Source of the DNA: Spirochaetes bacterium ADurb.Bin218
GTDB lineage: Bacteria; Spirochaetota; UBA4802; UBA5550
Reading direction: 5' to 3'
DNA: 47,558 bases
Assembly: GCA_002069965.1 (NCBI GenBank)
Contig: MWCI01000019.1
Coordinates: forward strand, 1 to 47,558
Of this stretch, positions 1 through 8,672 are shown in pieces; the first letter of the stretch is position 1, and every line of letters starts with the position of its first letter. Below the pieces are notes generated by a model. The model saw only the letters and a list, made by a program, of their open reading frames with translations, was not told where the DNA came from and did no database searches. The position numbers and the translations under genes are program-made.

Positions 1-1362
1 GTTGGTAACCTCAAGACTAAGGCTGTACGTCAACCAGATGGAACTTATAAAATTTATGGAAATAAGATATTTATCACATCTGGTGAAAACGATCTATTTG
101 AAAACATGGTTCACCCAGTTCTTGCACGTATAGAAGGTGATCCTGCTGGAACAAAGGGCATATCTATATTCCTTGTTCCAAAATACAGAGTAAATGAAGA
201 TGGAAGCCTTGGTGAATTCAACGACGTTCACTGCACAGGTATTGAGCACAAGATGGGTCTTAAGGGAAGTGCAACATGCTCCATGAGCTTTGGTGATAAT
301 GGGAATTGTATAGGTGAGCTCCTTGGAGAAGAGAGAAAGGGTATGGCTATAATGTTCCAGATGATGAACGAGGCTCGTCTTGGAATGGGTCTTCAGGGTG
401 TAAGTACATCTTCTGTATCTTACCTCCATGCTCTTGCTTATTGTAAAGAAAGGATCCAGGGCAAAAACATTAAGGACATGATGAATCCTGATGCACCAAA
501 CGTTCCAATCATTCAGCATCCAGACGTGCGTAGAATGCTCATGTGGATGAAAACTCATACAGAGGGACTTCGCGCTCTTGTTTATCTTTGTGCATTTTGT
601 CTGGACAAAGCTCATGCTTCATCTGGCGAAGAGGTTGACAAGTGGAAAGGGATTATGGAATTCCTCATCCCTGTATGTAAAGCATACGGAACAGATATGG
701 GATTTAGGGTAACTGAGCTTGGAATTCAGTGCTTTGGTGGCTATGGATATTGCAATGACTATCCAATGAACCAGTTTATGAGAGACCTCAAAATAGCATC
801 TCTCTATGAAGGAACTAATGGTATACAGGCCCTTGACCTTGTAGGAAGAAAACTTGGCATGCAGAAAGGCGCTGTATTTATGAACTACCTTTCAGAAATG
901 AACAAGACATACGAGACATATAAAAATGACCCACGCCTTGCTGATATGGCTAAGATTGTTAAAGAGTACATCGATCTTCTTGCAGGAATGGGAATGTATT
1001 TTGCAAGCTGCACAAAAGAAGGAAAATTCATGATTCCAATTGCAAATGCAGTGCCTTTCCTACATCTTGTTGGAAATGTATCTCTTGCATGGATGCATAT
1101 GTGGATGGCTGGAATTGCTCAAAGCAAACTTGAGGAGATATACAAAGCTAAGGGTATATCTGCTGATGACAAAAAGGCAATAAGAGAGCTCCCAGCAGAG
1201 GATAAGGAAGTTGCTTTCTATCAGGGTAAGGTTTATGGTGCAGAATATTACATCAATAATGTTCTACCAATGGCTAAATCTTATGCTGAGGCTATCAAAA
1301 AAGAAGATATGTCTATAATGAAGATACATGATGCAAGCTTTGCATGTGGAGAAAATCTTTAA
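1..1362 (+). CDS. Acyl-CoA dehydrogenase, C-terminal part (5' truncated by window)
   Basis: The reading frame is open from base 1, so the start lies upstream; 453 residues are visible. It is a FAD flavoenzyme that oxidises acyl-CoA to enoyl-CoA and passes electrons to ETF. The visible part begins in the middle beta domain (KIYGNKIFITSGEND). It continues into the C-terminal helical domain, with the FAD-contacting FGGYGYCNDYP stretch and the catalytic-base motif LYEGTNGIQA; the Glu codon is at 808-810. An extra C-terminal helical extension of about 150 residues follows, as in the long DmdC/AcdH-like branch rather than short-chain enzymes. The substrate cannot be told. A perfect hairpin follows the stop. 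A candidate acceptor of its electrons (the Fe-S oxidoreductase at 44999-47137) lies at the other end of the window. Family assignment is firm; chain-length preference is unknown. Confidence 0.93.
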   Translation, partial: VGNLKTKAVRQPDGTYKIYGNKIFITSGENDLFENMVHPVLARIEGDPAGTKGISIFLVPKYRVNEDGSLGEFNDVHCTGIEHKMGLKGSATCSMSFGDNGNCIGELLGEERKGMAIMFQMMNEARLGMGLQGVSTSSVSYLHALAYCKERIQGKNIKDMMNPDAPNVPIIQHPDVRRMLMWMKTHTEGLRALVYLCAFCLDKAHASSGEEVDKWKGIMEFLIPVCKAYGTDMGFRVTELGIQCFGGYGYCNDYPMNQFMRDLKIASLYEGTNGIQALDLVGRKLGMQKGAVFMNYLSEMNKTYETYKNDPRLADMAKIVKEYIDLLAGMGMYFASCTKEGKFMIPIANAVPFLHLVGNVSLAWMHMWMAGIAQSKLEEIYKAKGISADDKKAIRELPAEDKEVAFYQGKVYGAEYYINNVLPMAKSYAEAIKKEDMSIMKIHDASFACGENL

Positions 1363-1370
1363 TATATAGG

Positions 1371-1401
1371 TTTAACAGCTGCCTTTGGGGCAGCTGTTAA
1401 A
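1371..1401. terminator. Bidirectional terminator hairpin between convergent genes
   Basis: There is a perfect 13-bp stem (1371-1383 with 1389-1401) around a 5-nt loop. It sits between the stop of the acyl-CoA dehydrogenase and the stop of the minus-strand hydrolase. The flanks are A/T rich but lack a long T run, so it may serve both directions moderately well. Confidence 0.7.
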
Positions 1402-1956
1402 TTATTTAAAGAGAGGTGAAAGCCTCTTGAACTGTTCTGTTCCTGATTTTTCAAGTATCATAAAGGCAATAGTTTCTGTGGGATAAATAACAGCACCCGC
1501 TTTTTCTAAAACCTTCATTGCAGCCTGCCAATCGCTTTTTCTCCTTGAGGCAACTGCATCGCAAGCAACAATTACATTATATCCATCATTTAAAAGAGAT
1601 AGAGTTGTTTGCAAAACGCAGATATGAGATTCTATTCCAGCTATTAGTATATTTTTTTTGCCAGCAGCCTTTAATTCTTTTGCTATTGTCTCATCTTTCA
1701 TGCAGTTGAAAAAAGTCTTTTCCAGGTTAGGACAGGAGCAGATATTTGCAAGCTCTGGAATTGTGGTTCCTAAACCCTTTCTGTATTGCTCTGTTATAAT
1801 CACAGGGATATTGAATTCTTTTGCTGTTTTCATTAAAATCTCAGTATTTTTTTTAAGTATACCCTGAATATTATCTTCCATAACTTTAAAAAGTTTCTCC
1901 TGAATGTCAATAACCAGAAGAAGAGAATCCTGTGAGTTGATTATAAATTTATTCAT
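1402..1956 (-). CDS. Isochorismatase-family cysteine hydrolase
   Basis: A 184-aa protein, the usual length for the isochorismatase-like (YcaC/nicotinamidase) fold. The three catalytic positions are visible: Asp17 in LLVIDIQEKL, Lys80 in LEKTFFNC, and the nucleophile Cys113 in GIESHICV. The family cleaves C-N or C-O bonds (amides, isochorismate). This subgroup of small stand-alone hydrolases has mostly unassigned substrates, so I do not name one. It has no signal peptide and should be cytoplasmic. Its ribosome-binding site (AGGAGA, about 1963-1968 on the minus strand) overlaps the stop codon of the penicillin-binding protein gene, so the two are co-transcribed and probably translationally coupled. 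A functional link to cell-wall synthesis is not evident. Confidence 0.85.
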   Translation of the reverse strand: MNKFIINSQDSLLLVIDIQEKLFKVMEDNIQGILKKNTEILMKTAKEFNIPVIITEQYRKGLGTTIPELANICSCPNLEKTFFNCMKDETIAKELKAAGKKNILIAGIESHICVLQTTLSLLNDGYNVIVACDAVASRRKSDWQAAMKVLEKAGAVIYPTETIAFMILEKSGTEQFKRLSPLFK

Positions 1957-1966
1957 GTTAGATCTC

Positions 1967-4588
1967 CTAATGTAATAAATCGTTTCCTATATTGTTAATT
2001 ATAGAATTTTTTTCATCATTTTTCAGATTATTTAGTATTTTAGATTTTTGTTCTTCTACTATATTTCTGTCTGGATCCCTTGAAGAAGTCCGTCTGAATC
2101 CCTCCTGATTCTGGCAAACATCACACTCCTTATCAGGAACTGTTCCAGGAATAAATACCTCTTCAATTATAGAGGAACATTTAGGCCCAGGCAACAGTCC
2201 AGATATTGCACATACTCTGGCAGTTTCTAAGGCTGCATAGGTAGGGAAACCAAGTGCTGGATCATTTCTTAAGGCCTGCCTCATATATTCCCCCCAAACA
2301 GGAGCTGCAATCCCAGCTGCAGCCTGCCCTATCCCAAGGGACAGCCCCATCTTGTCATATCCAATCCAAAGACCTGTGGCTAAATTTGGCGTAAATCCAA
2401 TAAACCAGGCGTCTTTCCAGTTATTTGTTGTTCCTGTTTTTCCTGCAACTGGCCTTCCAATAGATGCAGCTCTTGCTGTTCCTGAGGATATAACGCTTTG
2501 CATCATACTTATTAGCACCTGAGCTGTTTCTGGCTTTATTATTTGTATTGTGCCATCACTTGTCTTTTTTTCTATAATAGCTGTTATTTCTTCTTCATTG
2601 TTTTCTATTATTTTGCCATCCCGGTTTTTTATATACCTTATGGCAAAGGGGATAACATCTCTGCCGCCATTGGCAATAATAGCATAGGCCCTGGTCATCT
2701 CAAAGGGAGTAACCTCAAAGGAACCAAGTGCAATGGAAAGATTTCTCGGTATGCGATTTTTTCTTTCAGCATCATTAAATCTTAGCAGCTTCCCATAATA
2801 ATTCAGCACTGTGTCAATTCCGATGGTCTCTGCAATTCTTATGGAGACAACGTTTATTGATTTTTCCAGAGCTCGTCTGAGTCTCACAAAACCATAATAC
2901 TCACCTTCGTAGTTTTCAGGTATCCAGTCTCCCCCCTCTGTATCAAAATAAATAACTGGTGAATCAAGGACAGTTGTTGCAGCTGTGAATTTTCCAGACT
3001 CAATGGCTGCACTGTAGAGGAGTGGCTTTATAGATGAACCAGGCTGGCGTTTGGCCTGCATAGTTCTATTGAGTTGATTTATAGAAGAGAATTCACCACC
3101 TCCAATCATGGCTTCAATATAACCATTTTGAGGATTAATAGAGATAATGCAACCCTCCACTCTTTGCATTTCCCTATCCTGGCTGTAAGTTGATTTATAT
3201 TTATCGATAAAATCTGATATACTGTCAAGACCGCCAAGGAAGTTTAGAGCCTCCAGTTCTTCTATAACCTGAGCTCTGAGGTGTGAATTGAGTTTTACTG
3301 TTTCAAGAGAGCCTTTTTTTGCAAAGTCTCCTGAGTTCGTTATATATGAGATTAAGGCAACTTCGTCAGAGAAGTTACTTATAACAAAATCATCGTTTTT
3401 AAAAGAAAGGCTTCCAGATATGGCGCTCTGGCGATCCAGTGCCTCCTTGAGAATCCTCTGACCTGCCATCTGCTTGTTAATGTCAAGTGTTGTGTAAACA
3501 GATAGCCCCTCACTATAAACAACATCTTCACCGTATTTTTTTATTAGCTCTCTCCTTATGTATTCTGTAAACCATGGTGCTTTGTCAATTCTGGAACTGA
3601 AGGTTGTTATTGTTGGAGGAATATCTCCAATTTTATATAGATAGTCTGGCCAGAAGTCGAGGAATGCCTTTTCTGCCTGTTCTACTGTTATGTATCCCAT
3701 TTCTACCATTTTTGCAAGGACAATCTTATGACGTGTAATTGAGGCCTTTGGATATTTAATTGGTGAGTAAAGATTAGGAGCAGAGGGCAGGGTCGCAAGG
3801 AGTGCACACTCTGCAAGATTTAAATCCCATACATCTTTTTGAAAGTAAAGCTTTGCTGCTGCCTGAACGCCATAGGCACCATGGCCTAAGAATATCTGAT
3901 TCAGGTAGAGGTTAAGTATTTGTTCTTTGGTAAATTTTGATTCTATCATGAGAGCTATAAAGGCCTCTTTTATTTTTCTGTAAATATTTCGCTCTCTTGA
4001 TGTAAGCAATATCTTTGCAAGCTGCTGAGTTATTGTGCTTCCCCCTTGCTTGATGCTTCCAGAAAAGAGGTTTACAAAGAAAGCCCTGACAATCCCTTTT
4101 GGATTTACTCCCCAGTGGTCATAGAATTCATTGTCTTCAATTGCCACAAAGGCATTGACGAGATCCTTTGGAATTTTTTCAAAGGGGACTATCTCTCTCT
4201 TTTCTTTGAAAAGCTCAGAGATTAATATGCCGTTTTTATCGTAAATTCTTGTTGTAATATCTGGCTGATATGCAGCAAGTGCCTTCACCCTGTTGAAGTC
4301 TATAATGAGTATAACGATAAAGGCTATTATTATCCCGGCAATAAGTCCACTTATTATAGCTTTGTAATTGCGGATTAATGATGGGATATTTTTTAATTTT
4401 TCAATTGCAAGTGAGAGCAAAGATCTAAATATCTCGGATAAAAAGGCAATGTCAAAACCTTTTAAGTTCCATCTGTTGCTTTTGAGACTATAGCTTTTTC
4501 TTTTTACATCTATGTTTTCAGGAAAAGCATACTTGCTTTTCTTTTTAGCTGCTGGTGTGCCAAAGTTTTTCCCGCCGTATTTTCCCAT
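1967..4588 (-). CDS. Class A penicillin-binding protein (PBP1a), transglycosylase/transpeptidase
   Basis: An 873-aa bifunctional peptidoglycan synthase. A basic cytoplasmic tail (1-75) precedes one membrane anchor (about 77-97), and the rest is periplasmic. The GT51 glycosyltransferase domain follows, with catalytic Glu151 in EDNEFYDHWG and the GGSTITQQL motif at 182-190. The transpeptidase domain carries SxxK (Ser518-Lys521), SxN (Ser577-Asn579) and KTGT (717-720). The domain order is that of PBP1a. A roughly 95-residue segment (380-475) separates the two catalytic domains, and the polar C-terminal tail holds Cys823 and Cys825, which are of no known importance. It heads a two-gene minus-strand operon with the isochorismatase-like gene and is divergent from flaB. 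Confidence 0.95.
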   Translation of the reverse strand: MGKYGGKNFGTPAAKKKSKYAFPENIDVKRKSYSLKSNRWNLKGFDIAFLSEIFRSLLSLAIEKLKNIPSLIRNYKAIISGLIAGIIIAFIVILIIDFNRVKALAAYQPDITTRIYDKNGILISELFKEKREIVPFEKIPKDLVNAFVAIEDNEFYDHWGVNPKGIVRAFFVNLFSGSIKQGGSTITQQLAKILLTSRERNIYRKIKEAFIALMIESKFTKEQILNLYLNQIFLGHGAYGVQAAAKLYFQKDVWDLNLAECALLATLPSAPNLYSPIKYPKASITRHKIVLAKMVEMGYITVEQAEKAFLDFWPDYLYKIGDIPPTITTFSSRIDKAPWFTEYIRRELIKKYGEDVVYSEGLSVYTTLDINKQMAGQRILKEALDRQSAISGSLSFKNDDFVISNFSDEVALISYITNSGDFAKKGSLETVKLNSHLRAQVIEELEALNFLGGLDSISDFIDKYKSTYSQDREMQRVEGCIISINPQNGYIEAMIGGGEFSSINQLNRTMQAKRQPGSSIKPLLYSAAIESGKFTAATTVLDSPVIYFDTEGGDWIPENYEGEYYGFVRLRRALEKSINVVSIRIAETIGIDTVLNYYGKLLRFNDAERKNRIPRNLSIALGSFEVTPFEMTRAYAIIANGGRDVIPFAIRYIKNRDGKIIENNEEEITAIIEKKTSDGTIQIIKPETAQVLISMMQSVISSGTARAASIGRPVAGKTGTTNNWKDAWFIGFTPNLATGLWIGYDKMGLSLGIGQAAAGIAAPVWGEYMRQALRNDPALGFPTYAALETARVCAISGLLPGPKCSSIIEEVFIPGTVPDKECDVCQNQEGFRRTSSRDPDRNIVEEQKSKILNNLKNDEKNSIINNIGNDLLH

Positions 4589-4750
4589 TGTAACTTTTCC
4601 CTATTAAAAAATAAATAACTCAGGCAAGTAATTAAAAATATTGAATACTTTACGCATAATTATCTATTCCATTGATTGAGGACAAATATTTTTTTTGAAA
4701 AAAACAAAAAAATCAAAGTGAATAATAATTGATTCATATTTTAAAATAAA

Positions 4751-4780
4751 TATCTATAAATACTTATAAATGTCTATAAT
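4751..4780. repeat. Three helically phased TATAAA-like 10-bp units
   Basis: Three consecutive 10-mers (tatctataaa, tacttataaa, tgtctataat) repeat with an exact 10-bp period, close to one DNA turn. The last ends in a perfect -10-like TATAAT. This may be curved DNA or an UP-like element upstream of flaB, or a phased binding site. The array is seen in the sequence; the function is inferred. Confidence 0.55.
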
Positions 4781-4846
4781 TTCCTTTAAAAGCCTTATTG
4801 CTCCTTTGGTATTTGGTCGACTCTTTCAGTGAAACGGGTTATTTAC

Positions 4847-4870
4847 AATGCAATCATGGACGATTGCATT
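4847..4870 (+). promoter_or_regulatory. Hairpin in flaB leader with AUGGAC loop (candidate CsrA site)
   Basis: A perfect 9-bp stem (4847-4855 with 4862-4870) presents a 6-nt loop, AUGGAC. The loop contains ANGGA, the core that CsrA/RsmA binds in hairpin loops. Seven bases downstream lies the ribosome-binding site AAGGAGG (4878-4884), itself a second ANGGA element. The layout resembles flagellin leaders controlled by CsrA (B. subtilis hag; flaB in Borrelia). CsrA involvement here is inference. Confidence 0.55.
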
Positions 4871-4890
4871 TAAGTTCAAGGAGGAATGAA

Positions 4891-5739
4891 ATGATTATAA
4901 ATCACAACATTGCTGCTATATTCTCTCATAGGACTTTAAAGTTCCATGACTGGAGCATGACAAAGGATATCGAAAAACTTTCTTCTGGAATGCGCATAAA
5001 TAAAGCAGGTGATGATGCTTCTGGTCTTGCAGTTTCAGAGAAGATGAGATCTCAGATTCAGGGTCTTCGCCAGGCAGAGCGTAACACTGAAGATGGTATG
5101 TCACTCATTCAGACTGCTGAAGGTTATCTTACAGAAACTCATGAAATACTTCAGAGGATAAGAGTTCTGGCTGTTCAGGCAGCAAACGGAACTTATACAG
5201 ATGAGGATAGGCAACTCATTCAGGTTGAGGTATCTGAGCTTGTTGATGAGATCGACCGAATTGCTTCCCAGGCAGAATTCAACAAAATGAAGCTTCTTAC
5301 TGGATCCTTTGCAAGATTGCATCCAACTGCATCCATGTGGTTCCATATGGGACCAAATATGCACCAGAGAGAAAGGGTTTTCATTGAGACAATGACAACT
5401 GCTGCTCTGGGTCTTAGAAACCCCACTGTTTTGACCTTTATCTCCCTTTCTACTCCCGGAAAGGCAAATGCTGTAATTGGTCTTGCAGATGAGGCTTTAA
5501 GGATTATATCCAAACAGAGGGCTGACCTTGGTGCTTATTACAACAGGCTTGAGCATGCAGCTAAAGGGCTTATGAATGCCTATGAAAATGTTCAGGCTTC
5601 TGAATCAAGGATTAGAGATACTGATATGGCTGAGCAGATGTCTTCCTTTACAAGATATCAGATACTTTCTCAGGCTGCAACCTCAATGCTTGCACAGGCC
5701 AATGCTAAGTCACAGACAGTATTGCAACTACTTAAATAA
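4891..5739 (+). CDS. flaB: Flagellin FlaB, periplasmic flagellar core filament protein
   Basis: A 282-aa flagellin of the spirochaetal FlaB class. Its N-terminal D0/D1 helix runs from MIINHN through [19 protein letters not shown]. The short variable centre carries [13 protein letters not shown], and the C-terminal helix ends [13 protein letters not shown]...TVLQLLK. Typical FlaB proteins are about 285 aa, so it is complete. I start at 4891 because the family N-terminus begins there and an ideal AAGGAGG (4878-4884) precedes it by six bases; an upstream in-frame extension to 4798 would add 31 unrelated residues. There is no signal peptide, as expected for export by the flagellar type III apparatus. 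The gene is monocistronic: structured leader before it, strong terminator after it. Only one flaB is in the window; spirochaetes often have several. Confidence 0.97.
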   Translation: MIINHNIAAIFSHRTLKFHDWSMTKDIEKLSSGMRINKAGDDASGLAVSEKMRSQIQGLRQAERNTEDGMSLIQTAEGYLTETHEILQRIRVLAVQAANGTYTDEDRQLIQVEVSELVDEIDRIASQAEFNKMKLLTGSFARLHPTASMWFHMGPNMHQRERVFIETMTTAALGLRNPTVLTFISLSTPGKANAVIGLADEALRIISKQRADLGAYYNRLEHAAKGLMNAYENVQASESRIRDTDMAEQMSSFTRYQILSQAATSMLAQANAKSQTVLQLLK

Positions 5740-5772
5740 ATACCTGAGACAACATCGCAGTACCATTTTGGA

Positions 5773-5802
5773 AAAACGCCGGCCTCTCCCAACCGGCGTT
5801 TT
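5773..5802 (+). terminator. Rho-independent terminator after flaB
   Basis: Ten-base-pair stem (5773-5782 with 5793-5802) with core ACGCCGG/CCGGCGT and a 10-nt loop. The A run on the left arm pairs with the T run on the right, and T-rich sequence follows. It lies 34 nt after the flaB stop. Confidence 0.9.
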
Positions 5803-5837
5803 GATTTGTATGTTTTTTTGTAACTTTTCTTTTTCTA

Positions 5838-5865
5838 TTGACTCTTAAAAATTAAAATATATAAT
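5838..5865 (+). promoter_or_regulatory. Sigma70-like promoter for clpB
   Basis: TTGACT (5838-5843), a 16-bp spacer and a perfect TATAAT (5860-5865). Transcription would start near 5872, giving a leader of about 60 nt before clpB. No CIRCE inverted repeat is visible. Confidence 0.7.
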
Positions 5866-5933
5866 CCGCTAAAATGACCCTTTTATCTTCGTTTTACCCC
5901 TTGATTATAAATTAACAAGGAGATTATTAGCTT

Positions 5934-8513
5934 ATGAGAATGGATAGGCTGACTTTACGTGCGCAGGATGTAATTAACAATGCGCAAAATATAGCTACAG
6001 AAAATAACAGCTATGAAATACATCCAGAGCATTTACTTAAAGCTCTTGTAGATCAGGATGGCGGGATTTTTACCTCTATTGCTGATAAAATAGGTGCGCC
6101 TTTAAGAGATATTAAAAGAGAGGTTGATAGTTATGTTAAAACTATGCCCCGTCAGGTGGGAGGTGGTCCTGGCGGAGCAGCCCTTGCTTCTAAAACAAGG
6201 GATGTTTTAAATGCTGCATGGAATCATGCTGTAAAGCTCGGTGACCAGTTTATGAGCACAGAGCACATTATTCTGGCTTTGTCTGAGGTGGATTCAACCA
6301 AGGCTAAGCAGATTCTTAATTCTTATGGGCTTATTACTGACAATATCCTCAGGGTGTTGATGGATATAAGAGGAAATAAAAAAGCAGATGATGAAAACGC
6401 AGAGGATAAATACAATGCCCTTAGCAGATACGGAAGGGATCTCACTGATTATGCAAGGCTCAATAAACTTGATCCTGTAATAGGAAGAGATGAAGAGATT
6501 CGCAGGGTTATGCAGGTCCTTACAAGGAGGACAAAGAATAATCCTGTCTTAATTGGAGAGCCAGGTGTTGGTAAGACTGCAATTGTAGAGGGATTGGCTC
6601 AGAGAATGGTTGCAGGGGATGTCCCTGAAAATCTTAAGAATAAAAGGCTTGTGGCACTTGACATGGGCGCCTTGATTGCAGGGGCAAAATTCAGAGGAGA
6701 ATTTGAAGAAAGGCTAAAGAGTGTAATCCAGGAGGTAGAGGAATCCTCCGGTGAGATTATACTCTTTATTGATGAACTTCATACTCTCATTGGCGCTGGT
6801 GCTGCTGAGGGGGCAATGGATGCCTCCAACATGCTAAAGCCGGCTCTTGCAAGGGGACAGATGAGAACCATAGGAGCCACAACATTGGCTGAGTATCAAA
6901 AATATATCGAAAAGGATAAGGCCCTTGAGAGAAGATTTCAGCCTGTGTACACAAGTGAGCCCTCTGTTGAGGATACTATTGCAATACTCCGTGGCCTTAA
7001 AGAAAAATATGAGGTTCACCATGGAGTAAGAATTTCTGACTCAGCATGTGTTGCTGCTGCTGTTTTATCTGCAAGATATATAACTGATAGATTTTTGCCA
7101 GACAAGGCCATTGACCTTGTAGATGAGGCAGCTTCTATAATAAAGATGGCAATAGACTCAATGCCTCTGGAGATAGACGAGATTGAGCGTCGCATAAGAC
7201 AGTTGATGATAGAAAGCGAGGCTTTAAAGAGAGAAAAGGATCAGGCCTCAAAGGAAAGGCTTATAAAAATTGAAGAGGAGCTATCTCTCCTAAATCAAAA
7301 GAAGAATGTTCTGGTTGAACAATGGCTAAAAGAGAAAGAGATAATAAAGAAGATTAGTAATGTTAAAGAGGCTATTGAGCAATATAAGATTGAAGAGCAG
7401 AGGGCTGAGCGTGAGGGCAATTTAAATCGTGTTGCAGAAATTCGCTATGGAAAGATTGTTGAGCTGGAAAAGGAGATAGAGGAGCTTAATCGTAAAGCAA
7501 GAGATATTCAGGGAGAAAATCCTCTTTTAAAAGAGGAGGTTACAGATCAGGAAATCGCTGCTGTTGTTTCAAGGTGGACTGGCATTCCTGTGTCAAAGAT
7601 GCTTGAAGGGGAAAAGGAAAAGCTCCTTCATATGGAAGAGCTACTTGAAAAGAGAGTTGTTGGTCAGAGGAAAGCTATTGAATCTATATCCAATGCTGTG
7701 AGACGTTCCAGATCTGGAATACAGGATCCAAACAGACCCATAGGTACTTTTATATTCCTTGGTCCAACAGGTGTTGGTAAAACAGAAACTGCTAAGGCTG
7801 TTGCTGAGTTTTTATTCAATGACGAGAAGGCTGTTGTGCGAATAGATATGTCTGAGTATATGGAGAAACACTCAGTGGCTCGCCTTATTGGTGCTCCTCC
7901 TGGATATGTTGGATATGAAGAGGGGGGACAGCTCACTGAGGCAATAAGACGAAGACCCTATAGTGTTATACTCTTTGATGAGATTGAAAAGGCTCATCAT
8001 GATGTATTTAATATATTCCTTCAGATACTTGATGAAGGAAGGCTTACTGACTCCAAGGGACGAGTGGTAGATTTTAAAAATACACTTATTATTATGACTT
8101 CAAATATTGGAAGTCTGTATATAAGTGATCAAAGTATTCCCGAGGAAGAAAGACATAGAAGCGTTATGCAGGAGATGAAGCTTCATTTTAAACCTGAGTT
8201 TTTAAACAGAATTGATGAGATCATAATATTTAATCCTCTTTCTAAGGAAAATATTACTGCTATTGTGAAGAATCAGCTTTATGCAGTGACCCAGAGATTG
8301 AAGGAGAGAGGAATATCTATTGAAATGACACAAAAATTTTTGGATTTTCTTGTCCAGGAGGGATATGATCCTCAATTTGGTGCTCGTCCTCTTAAGAGGG
8401 CTATTCAGACCTTTATACTTAATCCTCTTTCTGTTAAATTGCTATCAGGGGATTATAAGGACAAGAAAACCATCAGGTTTGATATAAAAAATGGGGAGAT
8501 TGTAATCTCCTGA
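5934..8513 (+). CDS. clpB: ATP-dependent disaggregase ClpB
   Basis: An 859-aa Hsp100 chaperone of standard ClpB length. The N-domain with two Clp-N repeats spans about 1-145. NBD1 has Walker A GEPGVGKT (208-215) and Walker B ILFIDE (276-281). The long coiled-coil middle domain (about 410-530) separates ClpB from ClpA/ClpC. NBD2 has Walker A GPTGVGKT (610-617) and Walker B ILFDE (679-683). The first pore loop reads AKFRGEFEE, so the usual tyrosine is Phe253, a conservative aromatic change. No ClpP-binding [IVLM]GF loop follows the sensor region, consistent with disaggregation with DnaK rather than proteolysis. AAGGAG (5917-5922) supports the start. A terminator follows, so the gene is monocistronic and sits between flaB and an envelope protein. 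Confidence 0.97.
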   Translation: MRMDRLTLRAQDVINNAQNIATENNSYEIHPEHLLKALVDQDGGIFTSIADKIGAPLRDIKREVDSYVKTMPRQVGGGPGGAALASKTRDVLNAAWNHAVKLGDQFMSTEHIILALSEVDSTKAKQILNSYGLITDNILRVLMDIRGNKKADDENAEDKYNALSRYGRDLTDYARLNKLDPVIGRDEEIRRVMQVLTRRTKNNPVLIGEPGVGKTAIVEGLAQRMVAGDVPENLKNKRLVALDMGALIAGAKFRGEFEERLKSVIQEVEESSGEIILFIDELHTLIGAGAAEGAMDASNMLKPALARGQMRTIGATTLAEYQKYIEKDKALERRFQPVYTSEPSVEDTIAILRGLKEKYEVHHGVRISDSACVAAAVLSARYITDRFLPDKAIDLVDEAASIIKMAIDSMPLEIDEIERRIRQLMIESEALKREKDQASKERLIKIEEELSLLNQKKNVLVEQWLKEKEIIKKISNVKEAIEQYKIEEQRAEREGNLNRVAEIRYGKIVELEKEIEELNRKARDIQGENPLLKEEVTDQEIAAVVSRWTGIPVSKMLEGEKEKLLHMEELLEKRVVGQRKAIESISNAVRRSRSGIQDPNRPIGTFIFLGPTGVGKTETAKAVAEFLFNDEKAVVRIDMSEYMEKHSVARLIGAPPGYVGYEEGGQLTEAIRRRPYSVILFDEIEKAHHDVFNIFLQILDEGRLTDSKGRVVDFKNTLIIMTSNIGSLYISDQSIPEEERHRSVMQEMKLHFKPEFLNRIDEIIIFNPLSKENITAIVKNQLYAVTQRLKERGISIEMTQKFLDFLVQEGYDPQFGARPLKRAIQTFILNPLSVKLLSGDYKDKKTIRFDIKNGEIVIS

Positions 8514-8542
8514 AAGATTTTTACCTGAGAGTTTTGCATGGC

Positions 8543-8567
8543 AAAAGAGGGAGAAATTCCCTCTTTT
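8543..8567 (+). terminator. Rho-independent terminator after clpB
   Basis: Ten-base-pair stem (8543-8552 with 8558-8567), GAAAT loop, and a right arm ending in a T run. It starts 30 nt after the clpB stop. Confidence 0.85.
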
Positions 8568-8672
8568 TGTTATGTAAAATAAAAATTACTTGATATAAAT
8601 ATAAAAATAATTATTTTAAATAGAAGAGATTTTTTTAATGAAAAAGTGCAAAACCTAAAAAGGAAGAGATGC

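Larger units (their letters stand above)
4589..4890. other. Divergent intergenic region between the PBP gene and flaB
   Basis: About 300 bp of very AT-rich DNA without a gene. It must hold the promoters of the minus-strand PBP operon and of flaB. On the flaB side it contains a 10-bp periodic TATAAA array, a perfect TATAAT hexamer at 4775-4780 (the last array unit), and a hairpin just before the ribosome-binding site. I cannot fit a good sigma28 site (TAAA-N15-GCCGATAA), and no convincing -35 box pairs with 4775-4780. Confidence 0.6.

Noticed and set aside
94-615. Open frame of 173 codons on the minus strand
   Set aside because: Lies entirely within the acyl-CoA dehydrogenase coding region, has no ribosome-binding site, and its His/Thr/Cys-rich product looks like reverse-strand translation of a real gene.
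4787-4813. Sigma28 promoter for flaB
   Set aside because: TAAA at 4787-4790 is present but the sequence 15 bp later bears no likeness to GCCGATAA.
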